DNA of 64,000 nucleotides, taken from assembly GCA_964621905.1 (NCBI GenBank), contig CAZUNG010000011.1, forward strand, positions 24,900 through 88,899. Reading direction: 5' to 3'. The position numbers and the translations under genes were made by a program. The DNA comes from Ruminococcus_G sp964621905 (GTDB lineage: Bacteria; Bacillota; Clostridia; Lachnospirales; Lachnospiraceae). This document shows, in pieces, positions 17,046 through 24,910 of the stretch. How positions within the stretch are numbered: the stretch's first letter is position 1; every line of letters starts with the position of its first letter. The notes beneath the pieces are model-generated. The model saw only the letters and a program-made list of their open reading frames with translations. It made no database searches and was not told the origin of the DNA.

Positions 17046-19727
17046 ATGAAAAAAACAGTGATTGGTATATTGGCACACGTAGATGCCGGCAAGACAACAT
17101 TATCAGAGGCGATGCTTTTTAAGAGCGGAAGTATTCGGAAACTGGGAAGAGTCGACAACCAGGACGCATTTCTGGACACGTATGACCTGGAGAAGGCCCG
17201 CGGGATCACCATTTTCTCCAAACAGGCACAGATGAGTCTGGGAGATATACAGGCAACCTTGCTGGACACGCCGGGGCATGTGGACTTTTCGGCGGAGATG
17301 GAGCGTACACTGCAGGTGCTGGATTATGCGATTCTGGTAATAAGCGGTGCCGACGGCGTGCAGGGACATACACAGACGCTGTGGCGTCTGCTGGCCAGAT
17401 ATAACATTCCGGTATTTTTGTTTATCAACAAGATGGATCAGGAAGGAACGGACAGAGAGGCGCTTCTGGAAGAGCTGAAGGTGAGACTGGATGACGGCTG
17501 TATGGATTTTGGAGGACCTCAGGAACATGAATTTTATGAAAATCTGGCAATGTGCGACGAATCAGCTCTGGAACATTTCCTGGAACAGGAGACTTTGGAG
17601 ATTGAAGATATCAGAAATCTGATTGCAGGGCGTAAAGTGTTTCCATGCTTTTTCGGTTCTGCGCTGAGGCTGGAGGGTGTGGAGGAATTTCTTGCAGGGA
17701 TTGTGCAGTATACGAAAGTTTCCTTCCGTCCGGAAGCGTTTGGGGCAAGGATTTTTAAGATTGCCAGAGATGATCAGGGCAGCCGGCTTACCTATTTGAA
17801 AGTTACCGGCGGGACGCTGAGAACAAAAGCGATGCTTACCAATCGCCGGGAAGGAATGGATGAAGACAGCGTCTGGGAAGAAAAGGTCAACCAGATCCGT
17901 ATCTATTCCGGAGAAAAGTATGAGACTGTCAGCGAGGCTGAGGCCGGGACGGTGTGTGCAGTGACTGGTCTTACCAGGACTCGTCCGGGAATGGGGCTGG
18001 GGACTGAGGTGGAATGGGTCATGCCGGTGCTGGAACCGGTCCTGACATATCAGATCATATTGGGGCCGGGAGAAAGTGCAGCCACGATGATTCCAAAGCT
18101 TCGGCAGCTGGAGGAAGAGGAGCCGCAGCTCCACATTGTCTGGGATGAAAATCTTCAGGAGATCCAGGCGCAGGTGATGGGCGAGGTACAGATAGAGGTG
18201 CTGCAGAGCCTGATCAGAGAACGCTTTGGGGCGGAAGTGGAATTCGGCACAGGAAATATTGTCTATAAAGAGACGATTGCTGACAAAGTGGAAGGTGTTG
18301 GGCATTTTGAACCGCTGCGGCACTACGCAGAGGTACATTTGATTCTGGAACCGACAGAAGCGGGAAGCGGTCTCGTCTTTGATTCGTGCTGCAGTGAGGA
18401 TGTTCTGGACAGAAACTGGCAGCGCCTGATACTGACACATCTGGAAGAAAAAGAACATCGGGGAGTGCTGACGGGATCTGCGATTACCGATATGAGGATT
18501 ACGCTGGCCGCCGGCCGCGCGCATAAGAAGCATACTGAGGGCGGAGATTTCAGACAGGCGACGTACCGTGCAGTGCGTCACGGGCTGAAACGGGCCGCTT
18601 CGGTACTGCTGGAGCCCTTTTATGGATACCGTCTGGAGGTTCCGGAAAAAATGGTCGGGCGCGCGATGGCTGACCTGGAGCGCATGCACGGTACTTTTGA
18701 ACAGCCGACGACGGAAGGAGGGATTTCCGTGTTGACAGGGACTGCTCCCGTGTCGCTGATGCGGGGGTATCCACAGGAAGTAGCATCCTATACGAAAGGA
18801 CATGGAAGACTTTTCTGCAGTCTGCACGGGTATGCACCGTGTCATAACACGGAGGAGGTTCTGGCACGGACAGGTTATGATTCAGAACGGGATATTGAAA
18901 ATCCCACAGGATCTGTATTCTGCGCACACGGCGCCGGATTCGTGGTGAACTGGGAGCAGGTAGAAGAGTATATGCATATAGAACGCCAGATGGTGCCCGA
19001 TGGAGAGGCGATGCTCAATGATACCTGGGAGGCACCGCGGCAGTATCCTGTCGGGGGTGCGGCGGAGGAGCCGTGGATTGATGCCGAAGAAGTGGATACG
19101 ATTCTGGCGAGGACCACCGGGGCTAATCAAAAGAGCAATAAAACTGCACGGGGCTGGAAGCGGAGGCGCAGTGCGCGTACGGTGGAAGCGCCGGCGGTTA
19201 GAAAACACAACCCCGTTCGAAGAGTGGAAGAGTATCTGCTCATCGACGGCTACAATATTATTTTTGCCTGGGAGGATTTAAAAGAGCTGGCAAAGGTATC
19301 GATTGACGGTGCCAGGGGCAGGCTGCTCGATATCCTGTCTAATTATCAGGCGATCCGAAAATGTCATCTGATCGTTGTGTTTGATGCGTACCGGGTACAG
19401 GGGCATACGACGGAGACTGTGGATTATCACAACATACATGTGGTGTACACGAAAGAGGCAGAGACAGCGGACCAGTATATCGAAAAGTTTGCTCATGAAA
19501 ACCGGGAAAAGTATCAGGTGACGGTGGCCACATCAGATGGACTTGAACAGATCATTATCCGTGGGCAGGGCTGCTGTCTGCTGTCTGCGCGGGATCTGCT
19601 TGAGGAGATTCATAAAACCAATGAGATTGTTCAGGAACAGTATCTGGAAAACCAGCCCACGGGCAGAAATTACCTGCTGGACGGACTGACAGAAGAAGAA
19701 AAAAAGAAATTAACTCCTCCGGAATAA
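17046..19727 (+). CDS. TetM/EF-G-like translational GTPase fused to YacP/Rae1-like NYN nuclease domain
   Basis: An 893-residue fusion. Residues ~1-640 form a translational GTPase of the TetM/TetO ribosomal-protection type: AHVDAGKTT (G1), RGITI (G2), DTPGH (G3), NKMD (G4), then domains II-V with TDMRITLAAGRAH in the domain IV region. A charged linker (~650-725) leads to a NYN/PIN-like domain of ~165 residues with acidic motifs LLIDGYN (D734), VVFDAY (D780), TADQYIE (D809) and TSDGLEQ (D831). This matches YacP in size and pattern; in Bacillus subtilis YacP is Rae1, which cuts mRNA in the ribosomal A site. The product may bind ribosomes, use GTP, and cut or survey mRNA (inference). Tetracycline protection is not excluded, but resistance cannot be inferred. 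Confidence 0.88.
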   Translation: MKKTVIGILAHVDAGKTTLSEAMLFKSGSIRKLGRVDNQDAFLDTYDLEKARGITIFSKQAQMSLGDIQATLLDTPGHVDFSAEMERTLQVLDYAILVISGADGVQGHTQTLWRLLARYNIPVFLFINKMDQEGTDREALLEELKVRLDDGCMDFGGPQEHEFYENLAMCDESALEHFLEQETLEIEDIRNLIAGRKVFPCFFGSALRLEGVEEFLAGIVQYTKVSFRPEAFGARIFKIARDDQGSRLTYLKVTGGTLRTKAMLTNRREGMDEDSVWEEKVNQIRIYSGEKYETVSEAEAGTVCAVTGLTRTRPGMGLGTEVEWVMPVLEPVLTYQIILGPGESAATMIPKLRQLEEEEPQLHIVWDENLQEIQAQVMGEVQIEVLQSLIRERFGAEVEFGTGNIVYKETIADKVEGVGHFEPLRHYAEVHLILEPTEAGSGLVFDSCCSEDVLDRNWQRLILTHLEEKEHRGVLTGSAITDMRITLAAGRAHKKHTEGGDFRQATYRAVRHGLKRAASVLLEPFYGYRLEVPEKMVGRAMADLERMHGTFEQPTTEGGISVLTGTAPVSLMRGYPQEVASYTKGHGRLFCSLHGYAPCHNTEEVLARTGYDSERDIENPTGSVFCAHGAGFVVNWEQVEEYMHIERQMVPDGEAMLNDTWEAPRQYPVGGAAEEPWIDAEEVDTILARTTGANQKSNKTARGWKRRRSARTVEAPAVRKHNPVRRVEEYLLIDGYNIIFAWEDLKELAKVSIDGARGRLLDILSNYQAIRKCHLIVVFDAYRVQGHTTETVDYHNIHVVYTKEAETADQYIEKFAHENREKYQVTVATSDGLEQIIIRGQGCCLLSARDLLEEIHKTNEIVQEQYLENQPTGRNYLLDGLTEEEKKKLTPPE

Positions 19728-19755
19728 TCAGAAAATCTGTCGACGCCAGAAATGA

Positions 19756-19878
19756 TTCGAAAAGACTACACTGCAGGATATTATCAGTGAGACAAAGTTA
19801 TCAAAAGGTGCAATTTACCATCACTTCCGAAAGAAATGCGTGCGCGCTGTGAAGTCTACAATACAATGTTTAGCATGA
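19756..19878 (+). pseudogene. Remnant of a TetR-family regulator N terminus
   Basis: About 40 codons, bounded by a stop at 19753 and at 19876, encode a TetR helix-turn-helix: TTLQDIISETK followed by LSKGAIYHHF and KK. This is the core of the TetR DNA-binding domain, but there is no start codon, no upstream part and no ligand-binding domain. After it the sequence becomes AT-rich and non-coding. It is a decayed or truncated gene. Confidence 0.65.
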
Positions 19879-20020
19879 AATATTAAGACATAATTATATA
19901 TACAAAACTATAAAAGTGAGATATTATGGATATATAAATTTAGATTTCTAAAATTTTGTAAAATATACAGCGCTATTTGCTTTTGGTAAAAAGAGCAATG
20001 CTGGTTAGGAAAGGATAAAT

Positions 20021-20596
20021 ATGGTACTGACAATTTCACAGGAATATGCAAGCGGAGCACCGGAGATCGGTGAACAGCTTTCAAAAAGACTTGGCATCAG
20101 GCTGTTTGAAAAGGAAGGGTTAAAAGAAGAGGCCGAGAAAAGTGGAATGTATGAAGACATGAAGATGTTTTTGACAGAGGAATATTATGACAGCCTGCTC
20201 TACGCGATTGCAGAAAATTACAGCTGTACACAGATTGGAGAAATCCCGTTTTCACAGTTGAGAAAGATTGCAGCACGTCAGCCGTGTATTATCCTTGGAA
20301 TGGGTGCAAACTATATATTGCGGGACAGAGAAGACCTTGTCAGTGTATTTCTCCATTCGGAAAAAGAAAAACGGATCGAAAAGATCATGGAATTGTATGA
20401 TATTAAAGCATCAAAAGCGGAGAAGCTGATTGACAAAGAAGATAAAAGAAAAGAAAAATTTTATCAATATTATATGAAAGGAAACTGGAAAAGTGCAGAC
20501 GGGTATCACTTGACGCTCGACACAGGCAGATTAGGGATAGAAAAAACAGTGGACTTCATACTCTATTATATCCAAAGCATGCAGTCACATATATAA
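20021..20596 (+). CDS. Cytidylate kinase-like family protein
   Basis: A 191-residue soluble protein of the cytidylate kinase-like (Cytidylate_kin_2) group. The N terminus has the family pattern ITxxREFxSGxxEIGxxLAxxLG as LTISQEYASGAPEIGEQLSKRLG; the nucleotide-binding loop lacks the usual Gly-Lys-Ser/Thr, as is common in this group. ILGMGANYILRDRED and the later Lys/Arg-rich LIDKEDKRKEKFYQYY region also match. The true substrate is unknown; the standard CMP kinase is a different protein. AGGAAAGGA precedes 20021. The ~140 bases upstream are AT-rich. A strong terminator follows. Confidence 0.78.
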   Translation: MVLTISQEYASGAPEIGEQLSKRLGIRLFEKEGLKEEAEKSGMYEDMKMFLTEEYYDSLLYAIAENYSCTQIGEIPFSQLRKIAARQPCIILGMGANYILRDREDLVSVFLHSEKEKRIEKIMELYDIKASKAEKLIDKEDKRKEKFYQYYMKGNWKSADGYHLTLDTGRLGIEKTVDFILYYIQSMQSHI

Positions 20597-20605
20597 TAAG
20601 CAATG

Positions 20606-20640
20606 GGAAACAAGCCTGTCAGTTTGGCAGGCTTGTTTCC
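20606..20640. terminator. Terminator between convergent genes
   Basis: A perfect 13-bp stem (20606-20618 with 20628-20640), 9-base loop. It serves the kinase-like gene and may also stop the converging LysR gene. Confidence 0.8.
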
Positions 20641-20703
20641 TGCAGTCCCTGCCAAATCCTGGTTTTCGGAGAAACGGAACTATCCGCTTAGGTAAAATCA
20701 TCG

Positions 20704-21666
20704 TCAAAGATTCATTTTCTCTTCATAATAAATACTTTCTGTCAAATGGATAAACTCCGCCATGCAATGTGTCAGGTATTTATTTTTCTTATAATACAGA
20801 TAGACATTTCTGAAAGAATTTTCATCATCAATTTTGTAGTAAGAGATAGAGTCATCATTGGCAAAATATCTTACTACCGTATCGCTGATAAAAGCAACAC
20901 CGATTCCCTGGGCAACCAGATGATAGGTGGTGAGAAGCTGGTTCAGCTGCAGATGGTAGTGAGGCTTAAAGCCGGCATTTTGGCAAATGATATCGGCTCG
21001 CTCCCGACTGTCATTGTGGGAGCGGACGGCGAGAAAGGTCTCGTCTTTAAAAAAGCGGAGGGGTACAGATGGAAAATGCGCATCTTTGTAGATCCCCTTT
21101 TTGACTTCATCCGCTGTCATTTTGTAACGGGCGGCCCGGATGTTGCAGCTGTAATCATGGGGCACAGCAAGAAGAAGTTGTTCCTGAAAAATCGGAAGCT
21201 TCTCATAGACGGCATCGTCGGGTATCGTATTGTCAATAACGATATCTAGTTCTCCGCGGTATAATTTCTGCTCCAAAAGGGGGGAGTGTCCTTCAAATAA
21301 ATTCAGGTTCAACAGAGGATATTTCTGATAAAATTTTTCAATCAGAGGTGGGATCACAAAAGAAGAAAACAAAAAGGATCCCCCGATGGAAAGATTACCA
21401 GTTCTCAATTCCCGGAGATTGTCAACATAATAGGAAAAATCATTTTCTAAATCCATGATTTTTTCGGCAGTCTTTATGTATTGTTTTCCTGGTTCTGTCA
21501 GCTGGATTGGATTGGTGCTCCGGTCAAAGAGGGGCGTGCCCACCTTCTGTTCGGTTTTTCTGATCATTGCACTTAAAGCGGGCTGAGAGACATGAAGATT
21601 TTCTGCAGCTTTGGTGAAGCTTTTTTCTTTGTACACTTCGTACACATAATTCATCGAACTAAACAT
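20704..21666 (-). CDS. LysR-family transcriptional regulator
   Basis: A protein of about 320 residues. The N-terminal wHTH is typical: MNYVYEVYKEKSFTKAAENL, HVSQPALSAMIRKTEQKVG, PLFDRS and LTEPG. The rest is a LysR substrate domain (GNLSIGGSFLFSSFVIPPLI, ELDIVIDNT). The start at 21666 (MFSSMNYV) puts the helix-turn-helix at the usual distance; longer starts up to 21729 are possible. It is divergent from aspA with ~280 AT-rich bases between, the usual arrangement for a LysR gene and its target, so aspA (and perhaps the downstream peptide block) is the likely target. The effector is unknown. Confidence 0.9.
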   Translation of the reverse strand: MFSSMNYVYEVYKEKSFTKAAENLHVSQPALSAMIRKTEQKVGTPLFDRSTNPIQLTEPGKQYIKTAEKIMDLENDFSYYVDNLRELRTGNLSIGGSFLFSSFVIPPLIEKFYQKYPLLNLNLFEGHSPLLEQKLYRGELDIVIDNTIPDDAVYEKLPIFQEQLLLAVPHDYSCNIRAARYKMTADEVKKGIYKDAHFPSVPLRFFKDETFLAVRSHNDSRERADIICQNAGFKPHYHLQLNQLLTTYHLVAQGIGVAFISDTVVRYFANDDSISYYKIDDENSFRNVYLYYKKNKYLTHCMAEFIHLTESIYYEEKMNL

Positions 21667-21948
21667 TTTATACCCCATAAGCAAATAATTATAATCTCTT
21701 TGTTTTGTTTTCATTATACACCATGACAATTACGAAAACAACAGAGAGTACGCTAAATGTAAAATAGTTAAATATATTTGGAATATTAGTGCCGTAAGTC
21801 ACAGTGCGCATCGGCAAGCATACATAAGAATAATTTCCCGGATATAATTTATTTAATATGATAAATATATAAATATATATATTAGATTATAAAATAGATC
21901 GGACCTATAATGAAGCCATCAAAGAAAAATATGATGGAGGAAAAGACA
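21667..21948. promoter_or_regulatory. Divergent LysR/aspA control region
   Basis: An AT-rich spacer with several TATAAT-like boxes toward aspA (for example around 21843 and 21890). No single -35/-10 pair stands out. A TTGGAATATTAGTGC string at ~21778 resembles a -24/-12 element but has the wrong GG-GC spacing (11 rather than 12). Confidence 0.45.
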
Positions 21949-23400
21949 ATGCAAAAAACTGAGAGAATCAAAAAAACAGATTACCGTGTGGAAAAAGACT
22001 CTATCGGATCCAGAGAAGTGCCGGAGAATGTGTATTATGGTGTGCAGTCTTTGCGTGCGGCGGAGAACTTTCATATCACAGGGTTAAGTATGCATCCGGA
22101 GATTATCAACAGCTTAGCATATATTAAGAAGGCATCGGCCATTACGAACTGTGAGATTGGTATACTGCAAAAGGAAAAGGCACAAGCTATTGTACAGGCC
22201 TGTGAAGAGATTCTGCAAGGCAGATTTCGTGAAGATTTCATTGTGGATCCTATCCAGGGTGGCGCCGGGACTTCTCTGAATATGAATGCCAACGAAGTGA
22301 TTGCCAACAGAGCCACAGAGATTCTGGGCGGCCAGAAGGGGGATTATAGCCTGATTAATCCTAATGATGATGTAAATTGTGGTCAGTCCACCAATGATGT
22401 GATACCGACTGCGGGAAAGATGACATCGCTGCGGCTTTTGAAAAAACTGAAAAATGAGCTGTTTCGTCTATATGAGGCTCTGGTGGTGAAGGCAGACGAG
22501 TTCGACCACATAATTAAAATGGGTCGGACTCAGATGCAAGATGCGGTGCCAATCCGCCTGGGACAGGAGTTTAGGGCTTATTCGGTGGCAGTCCAGAGAA
22601 ATATCCATCGTATTGAAAAGTGCATGGAAGAAATGAGTACCCTGAACATGGGGGGAACAGCCGTTGGTACGGGAATCAACGCAGATGAGGCGTATTTAAG
22701 GAGGATTGTGCCAAATCTTTCGAAAGTATCAGATATGGCTTTTGTCCAGGCGTATGATCTGATCGATGCTACTCAAAATATTGATCCTTTTGCGGCTGTT
22801 TCCGGCACTATCAAAGCCTGTGCCGTGACTCTCTCGAAAATTGCCAATGATCTGCGGCTTATGTCTTCCGGCCCGCGGGCGGGTTTTGGGGAGATTAATT
22901 TACCTGCCAGACAGAACGGATCCTCGATCATGCCGGGAAAAGTGAATCCGGTTATTCCGGAGGTGGTCAATCAGGTGGCTTTCTATATTATCGGTAATGA
23001 TATGACGGTTACTATGGCGGTAGAGGCTGGCCAGCTGGAACTAAATGCCTTTGAACCCATTGTATTTTACAGTATCTTCCAGTCTATTGACACCCTTGCT
23101 TATGCGGTGCAGACTTTTGTTGACAACTGTGTCACCGGTATAACGGCAAACGAGTCCCGCTGTCGTTATCTGGTAGAAAATAGCGTGGGTGTTATCACTG
23201 CCGTCTGCCCGCACATAGGGTATCAGAAGGCGGCAGACATCGCCAAGATGGCTTTGCAGACCGGGGAATCCGTCCGTAACCTGATTTTACAAAAAAAGCT
23301 CCTGAATGAAAAGGAACTGGATATCATCCTGAATACGGTACAGATGACCGAGCCGGGAATCTCGGGAAAGGAATTGTTTCTTAAGAACAATTATGTATGA
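21949..23400 (+). CDS. aspA: Aspartate ammonia-lyase
   Basis: A 483-residue member of the fumarase/aspartase superfamily. The signature GSSIMPGKVNPV is at 324-335, with earlier DPIQGGAGTSLNMNANEV and the NCGQSTNDVIPT motif of aspartases; QSTND with N rather than the fumarase-specific pattern supports aspartase. It converts L-aspartate to fumarate and ammonia. The ATG at 21949 is chosen because GGAGG lies 8 bases upstream; the frame opens earlier, at 21910. It heads the rpoN/two-component/peptide-import block, so aspartate from peptides may be the intended substrate (inference). Confidence 0.92.
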   Translation: MQKTERIKKTDYRVEKDSIGSREVPENVYYGVQSLRAAENFHITGLSMHPEIINSLAYIKKASAITNCEIGILQKEKAQAIVQACEEILQGRFREDFIVDPIQGGAGTSLNMNANEVIANRATEILGGQKGDYSLINPNDDVNCGQSTNDVIPTAGKMTSLRLLKKLKNELFRLYEALVVKADEFDHIIKMGRTQMQDAVPIRLGQEFRAYSVAVQRNIHRIEKCMEEMSTLNMGGTAVGTGINADEAYLRRIVPNLSKVSDMAFVQAYDLIDATQNIDPFAAVSGTIKACAVTLSKIANDLRLMSSGPRAGFGEINLPARQNGSSIMPGKVNPVIPEVVNQVAFYIIGNDMTVTMAVEAGQLELNAFEPIVFYSIFQSIDTLAYAVQTFVDNCVTGITANESRCRYLVENSVGVITAVCPHIGYQKAADIAKMALQTGESVRNLILQKKLLNEKELDIILNTVQMTEPGISGKELFLKNNYV

Positions 23401-23585
23401 TATCATGTATTGGGGGGATTTCTTTTTTTCTGGAAATTAAAAAGATAGAGCACAAGAATCTATACAGATGTTTTTCCAAATCCATTTTCGAGAATTGATT
23501 TCCACAACTGAATAATGTAGAATAATAGAAAAACAAGAGGAAATCGCATCTTTTGACAGAAAACACAAAGATGAGGAGGGAGATT

Positions 23586-24902
23586 ATGGAAATTAAGTCT
23601 GGGATTGAACAGGAATTGCATCAAGGGATGTCACAACACCAGCTGCAGTCTTTGGAGATTCTTGCCATGGATACCATGGAGTTAAATCGGTTCTTGCAAA
23701 ATGAATATATGGATAATCCTCTGCTTGAATATGTCGGGAACAGACAACCGAGTTGGGAGCAGTTCAGCGCCTGCGAAAAAAGTACAGGGGATCATTGGGA
23801 GCAGTATGCACCGGAAAAGGAAGGTGCTGGAAAAGAACATGAGATTATTCAAAAACAGCTTTTACACCAACTGTCAAGAGATAGCTTTGATAAAAGGCAG
23901 TGGGAGCTAATGGAATATTTGACAGAATGTCTGGATGATAATGGCTTTTTTACCATGCCGGTTTGGGAAGCAGCGGATAAAACCGGAAGAACGGTCCTGG
24001 AAGTAAAGAATGCGCTGGATATTTTGCGGAAACTGGAGCCTTGCGGGATATTTTCGGGAGATCTTAAGCAGTGCCTTCTTAAGCAACTGGAACAGCAGGG
24101 GAAAAAGGATACGAATCTTTGGAGAATTGTGGAAGGGCATCTTGATGATGTTGCGTCAGGTAATATCGTGAATATTTCCAGAAAGTTGCATATGAAAACC
24201 ATAGACATTCATAAATGTATACAGCAGATTACCGAGTTGAATCCCAGGCCTGGTATGGAGCTGGAATGTGGATTGGCAGCCGGGTATGTGGTGCCGGATA
24301 TTCTTTTTAAAAAAGAGAACGGCCAGTGGGAAGCGGAGCTGAACGATGAATGGTTCGAGGACTATCGCGTGAATGATTACTATTTGAGCATGTTAAAAGA
24401 TTGTCGGGATCCACAGTTAGCGGAATATTTCCAGGGGAAATTAAAGAGGGTGCGGTCCATCATGGATAGCATTGAGCAGCGGAGATGTACCATTCTGTCT
24501 GTAAGTCAAGCTGTAATTAAAAGACAGAACAGCTATCTTAACAGGTGCGGTCCCTTAGAGCCTATGAGCATGAAAGAATTAGCTCAAGAGTTGGGAATAC
24601 ATATATCGACGGTCAGCAGAGCGGTGAAAGGGAGATATATCCAGTGCCCCTGGGGTGTTCTGAGAATGAGGGACCTTTTCGGAAAGGCAGTTTCTGAGAT
24701 AACCGGAGGAATGCAGATTAGTGCTGCACAGATTCAGGAGAAACTGAGAGCATTGATCGGGGATGAAGATAAGCAGCATCCTTTCAGTGATCAGAATCTG
24801 ACAGAACTTTTGGAAAATATGGGGATCACGGTGTCTAGAAGGACAGTAACAAAATATCGAAAACTTATGGGCATCAAGGGGAGTCATGCCAGATGGAAAT
24901 AG
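23586..24902 (+). CDS. rpoN: RNA polymerase sigma-54 factor
   Basis: A 438-residue sigma-54. The Gln/Leu-rich region I is clear at the N terminus (LHQGMSQHQLQSLEILAM). The core-binding region follows (LEPCGIFSGDLKQCLLKQL, ITELNPRPG), then the HTH (MSMKELAQELGIHISTVSRAVKGRYIQ begins it) and the RpoN box SRRTVTKYRK at 417-426, which reads the -24 element. It should serve promoters that need an NTP-driven activator; one such activator is encoded two genes downstream. The ATG at 23586 has AGGAGGG just upstream. The stop lies 8 bases before the kinase start, with its ribosome site in the overlap. Confidence 0.96.
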   Translation: MEIKSGIEQELHQGMSQHQLQSLEILAMDTMELNRFLQNEYMDNPLLEYVGNRQPSWEQFSACEKSTGDHWEQYAPEKEGAGKEHEIIQKQLLHQLSRDSFDKRQWELMEYLTECLDDNGFFTMPVWEAADKTGRTVLEVKNALDILRKLEPCGIFSGDLKQCLLKQLEQQGKKDTNLWRIVEGHLDDVASGNIVNISRKLHMKTIDIHKCIQQITELNPRPGMELECGLAAGYVVPDILFKKENGQWEAELNDEWFEDYRVNDYYLSMLKDCRDPQLAEYFQGKLKRVRSIMDSIEQRRCTILSVSQAVIKRQNSYLNRCGPLEPMSMKELAQELGIHISTVSRAVKGRYIQCPWGVLRMRDLFGKAVSEITGGMQISAAQIQEKLRALIGDEDKQHPFSDQNLTELLENMGITVSRRTVTKYRKLMGIKGSHARWK

Positions 24903-24910
24903 GAGAAAAG

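Noticed and set aside
17046..19727. Plain tetracycline resistance gene (tetM/tetO)
   Set aside because: The GTPase part diverges from TetM in the C-terminal region and carries a nuclease domain not found in resistance proteins; resistance cannot be inferred.
21778..21793. TTGGAATATTAGTGC as a sigma-54 promoter for aspA
   Set aside because: The GG to GC distance is 11 bases instead of the required 12, and sigma-54 promoters do not tolerate this.
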